NCBI RefSeq assembly: GCF_002895565.1
Contig: NZ_AZRN01000013.1
Location: 1 to 64,000, forward strand
DNA from: Petrotoga mexicana DSM 14811
GTDB taxonomy: Bacteria > Thermotogota > Thermotogae > Petrotogales > Petrotogaceae
DNA length: 64,000 nt
Direction of reading: 5' to 3'
Each line of letters opens with the position of its first letter. Position 1 is the first letter of the stretch. Under the pieces are notes generated by a model, which was not told where the DNA came from, ran no database searches, and saw only the letters and a list, made by a program, of their open reading frames with translations. Of the stretch, positions 26,812 to 35,178 are shown piece after piece. Both the position numbers and the translations under genes were made by a program.

Positions 26812-27246
26812 ATGCGATTAAATGGTTCCAAACTTATAATTATAATAGGTTGTGGAAGGTTGGGTTCCGAGTTAGCTTTGAAATTAAGTAAATCTTACAA
26901 TGTAGTAGTTCTTGATAAAGAAGAATCGTCTTTTGAAAGATTATCTAAAAGGAATTTTACAGGTTTCACAAGAGTTATTGATACAAGCGATATGGCTGCA
27001 TTAAAAGATGTGAATATCGAAAAAGCTCACATGGTTTATATTGTAACCCCCGATGACAATTTAAATTTTATGCTGGCCTATGGGATTAAAAAGTTGAATT
27101 CGGGAGTAAGAATAGCCGCGAGGGTGAATGATCCTTTAAAAAAATCAATTTTTATAAAGGCTGGATTGAATTTATTTTGCCCTATTGAAGATTCCGTGAT
27201 GGATTTGGTTGAGGAATTGGAAAAGGAAGTAGTTAAATATGAATAG
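26812..27246 (+). CDS. K+ uptake regulatory protein, RCK-N domain only (TrkA part 1)
   Basis: A 144-residue cytoplasmic protein with a single RCK N-terminal Rossmann domain: IIIIGCGRLGSELA near residue 10 and the acidic end of strand 2, VVLDKE. It lacks an RCK-C domain. It gates a TrkH/KtrB-type channel on binding NAD(H) or ATP/ADP. It overlaps the second TrkA-like gene by 8 bp, and trkH follows. I recall the same split arrangement in Thermotoga (TM1088A/B). Confidence 0.85.
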   Translation: MRLNGSKLIIIIGCGRLGSELALKLSKSYNVVVLDKEESSFERLSKRNFTGFTRVIDTSDMAALKDVNIEKAHMVYIVTPDDNLNFMLAYGIKKLNSGVRIAARVNDPLKKSIFIKAGLNLFCPIEDSVMDLVEELEKEVVKYE

Positions 27247-27919
27247 AATTTTTTATATCATAGAGGGAAAGATATTAGCCTATTCTTTAGCCAAAAAATT
27301 ACTCTTATTGGGTAATCAAGTTTACTATGTCAGCAAAAATAACGAAAATCTGGAGATTTTAGATGGATTGAAGGTAAATTTTCCTGCTCTTGAACTTGTT
27401 AAGCAAGATCCTACCGATATCAAATGGATAGAAAATTTAGATCTAAACAAAAAAGTAGAAGCCTTAATAATAATCTCTGAGGATGATGCATTGAATTTTG
27501 TTGTATCTTGGTTGTTGAGAGAATATTATGAAGATATAAAGATAATCTCTTTAGTCAATGCAACAGAAAACGAAACTATTTTTAAGGGAATAAATGTCGA
27601 AACACTTGTTCCAATTTCTTGGATGCAAAAAATAATAGAATCTTCTTTGATTCATGAAGATATTACTGATTTCTTTAACCCCTATGTGGACAAGTTATCT
27701 ATTTTGGAACTTACTATACTTGAAGATGATAAAGCTGTAAATAAAAAACTGAAGGAATTAAAAATACCTGAGAATTCAATAATCGGAGTATTGATAAGAG
27801 AAGACGGAGATATAATGGTTCCTCAAGGTGAAACAACCATTTATAAGGGGGATAGGTTGATCGTTTTGGCGCTAAAAGAACAAGTGGACGAAGTGAAAGA
27901 AACGTTAAAATCGAGGTGA
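27239..27919 (+). CDS. TrkA-like K+ uptake protein with degenerate RCK-N and an RCK-C domain (part 2)
   Basis: A 226-residue protein. The N-terminal half is Rossmann-like, but the glycine loop is lost (YIIEGKILAYSLAKKL), so it may not bind nucleotide. The C-terminal half, about residues 145-226 (LSILELTILEDDKAVNKKLKEL...IVPQGETTIYKGDRLIVLAL-type), is an RCK-C/TrkA-C domain. With the 144-residue partner it makes a complete regulatory pair. It ends 4 bp before trkH. Confidence 0.83.
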   Translation: MNRIFYIIEGKILAYSLAKKLLLLGNQVYYVSKNNENLEILDGLKVNFPALELVKQDPTDIKWIENLDLNKKVEALIIISEDDALNFVVSWLLREYYEDIKIISLVNATENETIFKGINVETLVPISWMQKIIESSLIHEDITDFFNPYVDKLSILELTILEDDKAVNKKLKELKIPENSIIGVLIREDGDIMVPQGETTIYKGDRLIVLALKEQVDEVKETLKSR

Positions 27920-27923
27920 TCTA

Positions 27924-29468
27924 GTGCCTTCTTACAAATATTTTTTAAAATTAAGGTATAAAACAATTTTTCGAAATACCGGAAATATCATAATAGGTCT
28001 TTCTGTCTTAATATTTATAGTGGGTTCTACTGCTCTTATTTATGATTCTTTCAAAAATTTTCTACCATTTTTGATTACAGGGATATTATCCTTTCTTACC
28101 GGGGAAATATTTAGGTGTATTGGAAGAGGAGAAAAAAGAAAAGAATTAAATACACAGGACGCTGTCGTCACGGTTTTTTTTGTTTGGACGGTAGCGATTT
28201 TTCTATCTTCTTTCCCTTTTGTTTTTTCCGGAGAATTAAATTTTTCACAGGCGGTATTTGAATCGACAAGTGGATGGACAACGACAGGGCTTACGATGTT
28301 TTCTGATGTGGAAGTACTACCCCGTTCTATCTTAATATGGAGATCGGTGATGCAATTTATTGGTGGGGCTGGTTTTGCTATAATTACTGTAATCATTGCT
28401 GGTACCATGGGGGTTGGTATATATCAAGCAGAAGGAAGAAGTGACAATTTAGTTCCAAATTTGAGAGAATCGGCTAGGATAATTCTTAGAATATATTTAA
28501 GTTGGGCGGTTATAGGGGTTTTGCTTTTGATGTTTGTAGGAAAACTTTCTTTTTTTGACGCCTTCAACCATACATTAACAGGATTAGCTACAGGAGGATT
28601 TTCCACAAAAAATTTTAGCATTGGTTCTTTTGGTAGCTTGAAGGTAGAAATAATTATCATGTTGCTAATGATTATGGGCGGAACCGGGTTTGGAGTCCAT
28701 TATGCTGGTATATTAATGATTAGAAATTTTATTAGAAATCGCAGAGACTATCGGTCAAAAAAAATTTCATTACTTGAATTAAGAGAAAAAATCAAATCTG
28801 AGCCTTTTTTAAAAAACCCTGAAATTAAGACCATGTTCATAATTTTAGTTATTTCCTTTTTGCTGCTTTTTGCCTTTACAACGGTTGAAATGTACGGAGT
28901 TGGAGATGGTTTAGTTCATTCCGCGTTTCAGAGTATCTCTGCTTTAACAGGCACTGGCTTTTCAACAGTAGCTTTTTCACACTGGAATTATTTCGGATTG
29001 TTAATTGTGACAATATTGATGATCTTAGGTGGAATGATGGATTCCACATCAGGCGGTTTAAAACTATTCCGGGTTTATATCGCTTTCAAATTGATAATTA
29101 ACCAGATCAAAGAATTTTTTAAACCCTCTGGAACCACTTTTTACATAGAAGTATATAAAGGGGTATCAAGAAAGAAAATTGATCTAAACTCAATAAAAAA
29201 TGTTTTAGTGGTTTTTACAATGTATTTTATTACCTATTTTATTGGTGTTTTTATATTGTTGGCTTATGGGTATCCACTTCATAATGCTTTATTTGAGTAT
29301 GCTTCAACTTTATCTGCTGTTGGACTTTCTACAGGTATTACTTCGAGTCAAGCTCCCGTAGGAGTGATTTGGACGCAAACATTAGGAATGTACTTAGGAC
29401 GTTTGGAATTTTTCGTCATTATAAATGCAGTTATAAAATTGTTTAAAGATTTGAAAGATATTATTTAA
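27924..29468 (+). CDS. trkH: TrkH/KtrB-family potassium channel subunit
   Basis: A 514-residue membrane protein with about ten hydrophobic segments and four pore-like loops. The filters are visible as ESTSGWTTTGLTMF near residue 118, TGLATGGFSTKNF near 222, SISALTGTGFSTVAF near 340 and STLSAVGLSTGI near 460. Each has the single conserved Gly of the SKT superfamily. GTG start with CGAGGTG upstream. It forms an operon with the two RCK genes. Confidence 0.93.
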   Translation: MPSYKYFLKLRYKTIFRNTGNIIIGLSVLIFIVGSTALIYDSFKNFLPFLITGILSFLTGEIFRCIGRGEKRKELNTQDAVVTVFFVWTVAIFLSSFPFVFSGELNFSQAVFESTSGWTTTGLTMFSDVEVLPRSILIWRSVMQFIGGAGFAIITVIIAGTMGVGIYQAEGRSDNLVPNLRESARIILRIYLSWAVIGVLLLMFVGKLSFFDAFNHTLTGLATGGFSTKNFSIGSFGSLKVEIIIMLLMIMGGTGFGVHYAGILMIRNFIRNRRDYRSKKISLLELREKIKSEPFLKNPEIKTMFIILVISFLLLFAFTTVEMYGVGDGLVHSAFQSISALTGTGFSTVAFSHWNYFGLLIVTILMILGGMMDSTSGGLKLFRVYIAFKLIINQIKEFFKPSGTTFYIEVYKGVSRKKIDLNSIKNVLVVFTMYFITYFIGVFILLAYGYPLHNALFEYASTLSAVGLSTGITSSQAPVGVIWTQTLGMYLGRLEFFVIINAVIKLFKDLKDII

Positions 29469-29481
29469 AAAAAATAATCTT

Positions 29482-29523
29482 TAATACTTGAACGACCCTT
29501 TGTTTTTCATACTAAAAAACAAA
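29482..29523. repeat. 14-bp direct repeat plus hairpin, left copy
   Basis: TAATACTTGAACGA is followed 3 bp later by a 9-bp stem, TTTGTTTTT/AAAAACAAA. The identical 14-mer with a similar hairpin lies at 34063-34105, so the two copies bracket the sugar ABC/ROK block. On the plus strand it could also end the trkH transcript. Confidence 0.7.
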
Positions 29524-29538
29524 TTTAGGAAAGTAAAA

Positions 29539-29567
29539 AAACCCGCCATCGATAATTAGGCGGGTTT
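29539..29567 (-). terminator. Intrinsic terminator of the sugar ABC operon
   Basis: AAACCCGCC pairs with GGCGGGTTT around an 11-nt loop, followed on the minus strand by a T-run (A-run on the plus strand). It begins 4 bp past the last permease stop. Confidence 0.9.
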
Positions 29568-29570
29568 ATA

Positions 29571-30401
29571 TTATCCTTTAACAGAACCGGCAAGTAAACC
29601 TCTAACAAAATACCTTCCCAATATGATGTAGACAATGAGTGTGGGAAGGGCAGCTATTAAAGCTCCTGCCATTTGAACGTTCCATTGAACGACTTGACTG
29701 CCAGCTAAATTAACTAAAGCTACCGTTATTGGTTGTTTCGTTGGATCACTGGTTATCGTTACTGCAAACAAAAACTCGTTCCATATGTTAGTGAACTGCC
29801 ATATTATAACGACTACAAAGCCGGGGATGGATATAGGTAAAAGAATCTTTGTATAGGTTTGCCATATGTTTGCACCATCCACAGCTGATGCTTCCACTAA
29901 TTCGTTTGGAATTTCCTCATAGTAATTTTTAAACATTAAGGTGGTAATCGGTATTCCATATATAACATGTGTTATTATCAAAGCCGGTATCGTCCCATAT
30001 AAACCTATTGCTTGAAAGAACTGTATAAGTGGAAATAACACGCTCTGATAAGGTATGAACATCCCAAATAGTATGAGGGCAAAAACAGTATTTGAATATT
30101 TGAACCTTAATTTTGAAAGAGCAAAACCATTTATTGAACCAATTATTGCAGATATTAGAGTAGCCGGTATCGTAAGGTAAAAACTGTTTTTTAGATTTGG
30201 TCCTAATCTCGCAAATGCCTCTTTGAATCCCTCAAAAGATATTTTACTTGGAAGTTTCCACATGTTTGATATAGAAACTTCTTCAAAAGGTTTAAATGAC
30301 GTGCTTAGAGTAACATAAAAAGGCAGAACATAAAATATTGTGAATAAAGCCAGTATAATATAATAAATTGTAAGGGAAGTTTTATTTGATTTTTCTGCCA
30401 T
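29571..30401 (-). CDS. Sugar ABC transporter permease, MalG type
   Basis: A 276-residue CUT1-family permease with six predicted membrane segments. It has the EAA-type loop ELVEASAVDGANIWQTYTKILLPISIP near residue 172, where the ATPase docks. The C terminus is FVRGLLAGSVKG, as in other MalG proteins. Its ATG overlaps the stop of the upstream permease by one base (TAATG). It pairs with the MalF-type permease for a monosaccharide or disaccharide. No ATPase gene is present in the operon. Confidence 0.93.
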   Translation of the reverse strand: MAEKSNKTSLTIYYIILALFTIFYVLPFYVTLSTSFKPFEEVSISNMWKLPSKISFEGFKEAFARLGPNLKNSFYLTIPATLISAIIGSINGFALSKLRFKYSNTVFALILFGMFIPYQSVLFPLIQFFQAIGLYGTIPALIITHVIYGIPITTLMFKNYYEEIPNELVEASAVDGANIWQTYTKILLPISIPGFVVVIIWQFTNIWNEFLFAVTITSDPTKQPITVALVNLAGSQVVQWNVQMAGALIAALPTLIVYIILGRYFVRGLLAGSVKG

Positions 30402-31324
30402 TATTTTTCCCCCCTAAATGAGCTGTAAAGATAAGGAACTATAACCGCCGCTACCATTATTAGCATTATGATTGCAATGGCTGATGCGATAGCGTATCTG
30501 TTTGATCTGAACATCTGTTCAAACATATAGACAGCAGGCATATCAGTAACGTTGTTAGGTCCACTTCCAGTCATAGCGTATATTAAATCGAATATCTTCA
30601 GAGACATGTGTCCTATTACTATCATTGCACTAAGCGTTATTGGTCTTAGCATAGGCATCTTTATTCTCCAGAACAATTGAATACCTGTTGCTCCGTCTAC
30701 TTGTGCTGCTTCTATCATTTCTTCAGGTATCGCTCTAAGCCCAGCTAAATACATCGCCATTACGTATCCTGACATCTGCCAAGTAGCTGCTATTACCACA
30801 GGTATCAACGCTAGATTGAATTTTCCTATCGATTGAGTACTCGTGTACCACATCCATTGTAAGTTCGTCCATCCAAGGTTTTCAAGTAATAAATTGATTC
30901 CTTGTGGTGAGGTTGGTATGTTTCCAGGTGCGAATATCCAACCCCAAACCGTACCTGTTACAACAAAAGAAATCGCCATTGGGAATAAAAACAAATTTTG
31001 AAAAAAACTCGATCCCTTCAATTGCTTGTCTATAATATTGGCTAAAAATATACCGAGTATTATGCATCCTGCAAGAAAAAATAGGGTAAAAAATAATGTA
31101 TTCCATAAATCTGTTTGAAATCTGGGGTCCATGAACAACCTTTGATAATTTCTAAATCCTACAAATTTGTATTCTCCACTCAATAATGAGGAGAAACTAT
31201 TCCAGTTGGAGGTCGAGGTTCTTATCGTTAGAAAAATGAAATAGTAAACAAATATCCCTATGAAAGCTAAAGATGGTAGGATTATAAAAAATCCTGCTCT
31301 TGCCTTTTTCTTTTGAACCGACAT
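30401..31324 (-). CDS. Sugar ABC transporter permease, MalF type
   Basis: A 307-residue CUT1-family permease. It has six membrane segments and the EAA loop EEMIEAAQVDGATGIQLFWRIKMPMLRP near residue 215. The SD AAGGAGAG precedes ATG. An 80-bp gap with a strong hairpin separates it from the binding protein gene, which would allow more binding protein than permease. It is co-transcribed with the MalG-type partner. Confidence 0.93.
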   Translation of the reverse strand: MSVQKKKARAGFFIILPSLAFIGIFVYYFIFLTIRTSTSNWNSFSSLLSGEYKFVGFRNYQRLFMDPRFQTDLWNTLFFTLFFLAGCIILGIFLANIIDKQLKGSSFFQNLFLFPMAISFVVTGTVWGWIFAPGNIPTSPQGINLLLENLGWTNLQWMWYTSTQSIGKFNLALIPVVIAATWQMSGYVMAMYLAGLRAIPEEMIEAAQVDGATGIQLFWRIKMPMLRPITLSAMIVIGHMSLKIFDLIYAMTGSGPNNVTDMPAVYMFEQMFRSNRYAIASAIAIIMLIMVAAVIVPYLYSSFRGEK

Positions 31325-31362
31325 ACATATCTCTCCTTATCGATTGGGTAGGGTATATCGAA

Positions 31363-31389
31363 AATCTCGGCCCTTACTGGGCCGAGATT
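31363..31389 (-). terminator. Intra-operon hairpin between binding protein and permease genes
   Basis: An 11-bp GC-rich stem, AATCTCGGCCC/GGGCCGAGATT, with a 5-nt loop. On the minus strand it is followed only by TTTCG, so partial termination or 3' protection of the binding-protein mRNA is likely. Confidence 0.75.
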
Positions 31390-31404
31390 AAGTTATTTTA
31401 GGTG

Positions 31405-32652
31405 TTAATCTGTGAGTAGATTTACATCTTCAGCAGCCCATAATATCATTTGTTTTGCTTGGTTAACGTTTTTAGTAGTTACTAAGTTGTTAACGGCATC
31501 GTTGAATGACGTGACGAACGCTTCAGGTGCTGCAGAACCGTGAACGATAGATGGTGAAATGATGAGGGTTCTGAAATCCTCTGCTGTTTCTATCAAGTAT
31601 GGATCGTTTCCTGGATCTGCGTCAATTCTTGCTGGGATAGAACCTTTAATTGGATTAAACACTGATTGAGCCCTTGTAGAAGCCAAGTATTCCAAAAAGA
31701 TGAGTGCATTTTCTCTATGTGGGGCATTCTTTGGTAACCCGAAGGTATCGGATACTAATACGAACACAGCTTGTGTGCCAGGTAACTCGAACCATCCAAA
31801 GTCTTCTCCTGGCGTCCAACCTAAGGTTTTGAAGTATCCTTCTGCCCAGTCACCCATTAAATTGAAAACGGCTTTGTCTTCATATAACAATCTTGCAGCA
31901 TCTTGCCATGCTAAAGCTGCATGATCTACGTTAACGTAATCCATAAGTTGTACCATTTTTTCTAAAGAACTGTCAAGCCTTTCATCGTTGAACGATAGTT
32001 CGCCGTTAAATAAGGCGTTGTAATTTTTAGCTCCAAATTCAGCTACCATAAGATTCTCAACAAGTTGGCCTGCAGGCCATTTGTTTTTATCTCCTAAAGC
32101 AAGTGGAGTGTAACCAGCGGCTTTTACTTTTTCTAATGCGTTTATGAATTCATTCCATGTCTCGGGTTCTTTAGTCAAACCTATTTCGTTAAATAACTTC
32201 TTGTTGTAGAACACAACGTTGCTTCTATGGACCGTCAGAGGAATGGAATAAACTTCACCTTGATAACTTACTATATCTATTAGACCTTCTGGAAATTTGT
32301 CGTATACTCCCCACGCTTTTAGATAGTCTGTTAAAGGTTCCATGAGTCCTGGTATTACGTATGTATCTGTTAATTCCCAACCAGCGTGTACTTGGAATGT
32401 ATCGGGTGGGTTTCCACCAAGCATTCTTGTTTTTAATACTGCTTTGGCGTTTGTCCCAGCACCTCCGGCAACCGTTGCGTTGATTACTTCAATATCTGGA
32501 TATAACTCGTTGAAATCTTCAAGAGTTGCTAGCAAAGCTTCTTCTTCTCCTCCACCTGTCCACCAACTGAATATTTCTACTTGCCCACTTTGGGCGAAAA
32601 TCATGGTGAAACTTAATACACTTAGAAGTACTATACCTACTAACTTTCTCAT
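31405..32652 (-). CDS. Sugar ABC substrate-binding protein (glucose/galactose type)
   Basis: A 415-residue exported CUT1 binding protein with a signal peptide of about 20 residues and no lipobox Cys. VEIFSWWTGGGEEEALLATL, NATVAGGAGTNAKAVLKTRM followed by LGGNPPDTFQVHAG, and VHRSNVVFYNKKLF strongly recall the Thermus glucose/galactose-binding protein, so glucose is the likeliest ligand (inference). The SD GGAGGTAG precedes ATG. A 15-bp palindrome lies upstream. The ROK gene is upstream in the same direction. Confidence 0.9.
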   Translation of the reverse strand: MRKLVGIVLLSVLSFTMIFAQSGQVEIFSWWTGGGEEEALLATLEDFNELYPDIEVINATVAGGAGTNAKAVLKTRMLGGNPPDTFQVHAGWELTDTYVIPGLMEPLTDYLKAWGVYDKFPEGLIDIVSYQGEVYSIPLTVHRSNVVFYNKKLFNEIGLTKEPETWNEFINALEKVKAAGYTPLALGDKNKWPAGQLVENLMVAEFGAKNYNALFNGELSFNDERLDSSLEKMVQLMDYVNVDHAALAWQDAARLLYEDKAVFNLMGDWAEGYFKTLGWTPGEDFGWFELPGTQAVFVLVSDTFGLPKNAPHRENALIFLEYLASTRAQSVFNPIKGSIPARIDADPGNDPYLIETAEDFRTLIISPSIVHGSAAPEAFVTSFNDAVNNLVTTKNVNQAKQMILWAAEDVNLLTD

Positions 32653-32687
32653 ACTACGCTACCTCCTTTTTGAGAATTCACAATATC

Positions 32688-32702
32688 TTTGGAAACTCCA
32701 AA
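32688..32702. promoter_or_regulatory. Palindrome upstream of the sugar-binding protein gene
   Basis: TTTGGA-AAC-TCCAAA, a perfect inverted repeat 35 bp upstream of the start, is a candidate operator for the neighbouring ROK repressor. Confidence 0.45.
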
Positions 32703-32712
32703 ACTTTCTTTT

Positions 32713-33879
32713 TCATTTTTGGTTGTTATAAGAGATGCTTTTCTCTTTGTTTAGCAAAAACTGATAGGGAGAAGATACTATGTGTTCGATTGCAATTGAG
32801 GCTGCTCCTGACAAAATAGCATCTTCTTTCTTTGAAGCAACTAAAATTTGTGGGATTTCATCGGAAAAGGTATATTGATCGACTATTTTTTTTATTTCTT
32901 TAATTACAGAGTTTCCTGCTTTTAAAATTCTTCCACCTACAATTACCGCTTCTGGGTCAATCGTATTTACAAGGTTCACTATTCCTAAGGCTAAAAATTT
33001 GCTGATTTCTTCCAAAGCCTTTTTAGTTTCGTCAGACTTTTTTGCTTCATTTAAAATTATCTCCAATGGTAAGTTAAATTCATCGGCCAACCTTGATAAA
33101 CCTCCAAAACTTTCCAAAGGAATTAAATCTCCAGTTATGACTGTGTGACCTATTTCACCGGCGGAATTAAAAGTTCCTGGATATAATTTTCCGTTTATAA
33201 TAATTCCTGCGCCAATTCCCGAATCTCCAACAACAAATACATAATTGTTAAATTTTTTTCCATGTCCAAACCACTTTTCACCTAAAACAGCACCGTTTGC
33301 ATCATTTTCTAGCCATATTGTTTTTTCATAGTGTTCTTCTAACTGTTCAACGAGGGGGTAATCTTTGAGTAATGGAAAAGGATGAACTGATCGTAAAATT
33401 CTTTTTTGACTATCTATCAGCCCAGGCATAGCAATACCAATACCCTTAATTTTGTTGAAATCTACTCTGGAGTTATTGATCAATTCATCAATTATTAAAA
33501 TTAGGTTTTTTAAAACATCAGTCGGTCTTCCATATGAATTTATTTCTTTTTCAATACTCTTAATTTTTTTGCCCTTAAAATTAAATATTCCTGTACGTAC
33601 TATATTTACCCCAAATTCAATGCCTATAACATAAAAAGCGTTTTCTTTGATTTTTATTAGTTTTCGCTTTCTTCCTAATTTACCATCAACGGTACCAACT
33701 TCTTCTACTAAATCCTTGGACATTAATTCGTTTACAATATTTGTTATAGTAGCGTTAGTTAGACCCGTTATTTCTGATATTTCTGATCTTGTGCTTGTTC
33801 CTTTAGAATTCAATAATTCTAAAACTACTGTCCTATTACGTTCTTTAACTAATTCAATATTGTATGTTTTATTTGCCAT
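32713..33879 (-). CDS. ROK-family transcriptional repressor
   Basis: A 388-residue NagC/XylR-type regulator. The N-terminal winged helix (STRSEISEITGLTNATITNIV near residue 30) is followed by an ATPase-fold ROK domain with GIEFGVNIVRTGIF near 88, GIGIAMPGLID near 150, WLENDANGAVLGE near 195, and GDSGIGAGIIINGKL near 218. The usual ROK zinc motif (CxCGxxGCxE after GEIGH) is missing: GEIGHTVITGDLIPLESFGG has no Cys, so sugar sensing may differ. It probably controls the adjacent glucose-type ABC genes. The SD AAAGGGG is followed by ATG. Confidence 0.9.
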   Translation of the reverse strand: MANKTYNIELVKERNRTVVLELLNSKGTSTRSEISEITGLTNATITNIVNELMSKDLVEEVGTVDGKLGRKRKLIKIKENAFYVIGIEFGVNIVRTGIFNFKGKKIKSIEKEINSYGRPTDVLKNLILIIDELINNSRVDFNKIKGIGIAMPGLIDSQKRILRSVHPFPLLKDYPLVEQLEEHYEKTIWLENDANGAVLGEKWFGHGKKFNNYVFVVGDSGIGAGIIINGKLYPGTFNSAGEIGHTVITGDLIPLESFGGLSRLADEFNLPLEIILNEAKKSDETKKALEEISKFLALGIVNLVNTIDPEAVIVGGRILKAGNSVIKEIKKIVDQYTFSDEIPQILVASKKEDAILSGAASIAIEHIVSSPYQFLLNKEKSISYNNQK

Positions 33880-34204
33880 CAGTAAACCCCTTTGTATTTT
33901 ATTTCTACTCTACTTTCAATTTAAATACTTTTTATTAGAAATGTCAAGTCTAATTATGGCTGATTATAGTTAATTATCAGCATTTAAAAGCGATTATTTG
34001 AGAATATCTAAAGAAATCATACTTTTTTTATTTAAAAAAATTTTATCTATATATTTATAGTATAATACTTGAACGAAGTTGATGTTTTTCATATAAAAAC
34101 ATCAAGAAATACTATTCAGATAACAATAATATAAGGTTTAAACTTTAAAAAATGTGAATTAACAAATTCTTTGAAGATATTTGTGTGGAAATTAGGAGGG
34201 AAAG
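33880..34204. other. 325-bp intergenic region upstream of the ROK gene
   Basis: No gene is seen. On the minus strand TTGACA (33942-33947) with a weak TTAAAT -10 is a likely ROK promoter. CTGATTATAGTTAATTATCAG-like dyad symmetry (33960-33980, 7 of 10 positions paired) lies 12 bp upstream of that -35. The right-hand TAATACTTGAACGA/hairpin repeat lies at 34063-34105, with a plus-strand TATAAT at 34061. The rest is AT-rich without further signal. Confidence 0.6.
34063..34105. repeat. 14-bp direct repeat plus hairpin, right copy
   Basis: TAATACTTGAACGA, identical to 29482-29495, precedes an 11-bp stem TTGATGTTTTT/AAAAACATCAA with a 5-nt loop. Same orientation and spacing as the left copy. Confidence 0.7.
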
Positions 34205-35176
34205 TTACTTGTAGAAAAAGACTTTAAAGGTAGTACCAACCATCCATTTTGATTCAAATTCTATTTTGTAATTTGCTAGTTCGCATAAATATTTAACCAC
34301 CGCTAGGCCTAAGCCTGATCCTTTGGCGTAATTATTTGCTTCAGCACCACGATAGAATCTTTCAAAAATTCTTTTTTGTTCTTCTTCTCTTATACCTATA
34401 CCTTCATCTTTTATTATGAGTTGGTCGCTTAGGAAATCGATGTATATGTCAGAATTTTCGTAAGAATATTTAATTGCATTGGAGAGCAAATTTCTAAAGA
34501 TAGTGTACAATACAAACTTGTCACTTTTAATGGATTGAATTTGACAATTGAAGTGTAGCTTTACAGATTTTTCTTGTATTTTTTCATAAAGATCTTTTAC
34601 TATTTCGTTGTATAGGGTAGTTGTATTTATCAATTCTTTTTTTAATTCATATTCTCCGAATTCTGCTTTTGAAAGAAGGGTTAATTGAGAAATAATATTT
34701 TCTATTCTGTCGAGAGATTCTTCGATTTTAGTAAGTTGTTTGGTAAATTGATTGTCTTTCATAAAGTCTTTGAGTATTTGAGTATTTCCTTTAGCTATGG
34801 TGAGAGGTGTTCTGAGTTCGTGGGATACTGAGGTTATGAAATCTTCTTTTACTTTTTTTAATAATTCAAATTCAGTTTTATCTTGCAATATCAAGAGTTG
34901 ATATTCTTTTTTAAAGGTGAGCTTGCAAAACTTACTGTATCCTGCAAAGAAGTATATATTTGTTTCTATTTCGAAGTCTTCGTTATTCAAGATATGCTTT
35001 GCAAGTTGATCGATTTCATTGAAACTTATGGTGTTCAATAATTCTTTATTTTTCACAAAACCCCAAGCTTTGGCAGTTGCATTTACATTAAGAATATTTG
35101 TTTTATTTTCTAATTGCAATACAGCATCTTCTAAAGAATCAAATATGTTAAAGTCAAATGAATTAGTATTTTTCAT
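34205..35176 (-). CDS. phoR: PhoR-like sensor histidine kinase, soluble
   Basis: A 323-residue histidine kinase at the end of the pst-pho operon. Residues 1-110 resemble a PAS domain. The H box is FITSVSHELRTPL near residue 117. The ATPase domain has N box NLLSNAIKYS, G1 DEGIGI, F box FERFYRG and G2 GSGLGLAVV. No membrane segment is visible, whereas PhoR proteins are usually membrane-anchored, so phosphate status is probably read through PstB/PhoU contact. The ATG follows GGTGAG, 2 bp after phoB. Confidence 0.88.
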   Translation of the reverse strand: MKNTNSFDFNIFDSLEDAVLQLENKTNILNVNATAKAWGFVKNKELLNTISFNEIDQLAKHILNNEDFEIETNIYFFAGYSKFCKLTFKKEYQLLILQDKTEFELLKKVKEDFITSVSHELRTPLTIAKGNTQILKDFMKDNQFTKQLTKIEESLDRIENIISQLTLLSKAEFGEYELKKELINTTTLYNEIVKDLYEKIQEKSVKLHFNCQIQSIKSDKFVLYTIFRNLLSNAIKYSYENSDIYIDFLSDQLIIKDEGIGIREEEQKRIFERFYRGAEANNYAKGSGLGLAVVKYLCELANYKIEFESKWMVGTTFKVFFYK

Positions 35177-35178
35177 CT

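Noticed and set aside
28040-28408. 122-codon antisense frame in trkH
   Set aside because: Antisense shadow within a conserved pore protein, no SD.
32342-32731. 129-codon frame opposite the sugar-binding protein
   Set aside because: Shadow of the binding protein gene; it runs into the ROK gene end with no SD.
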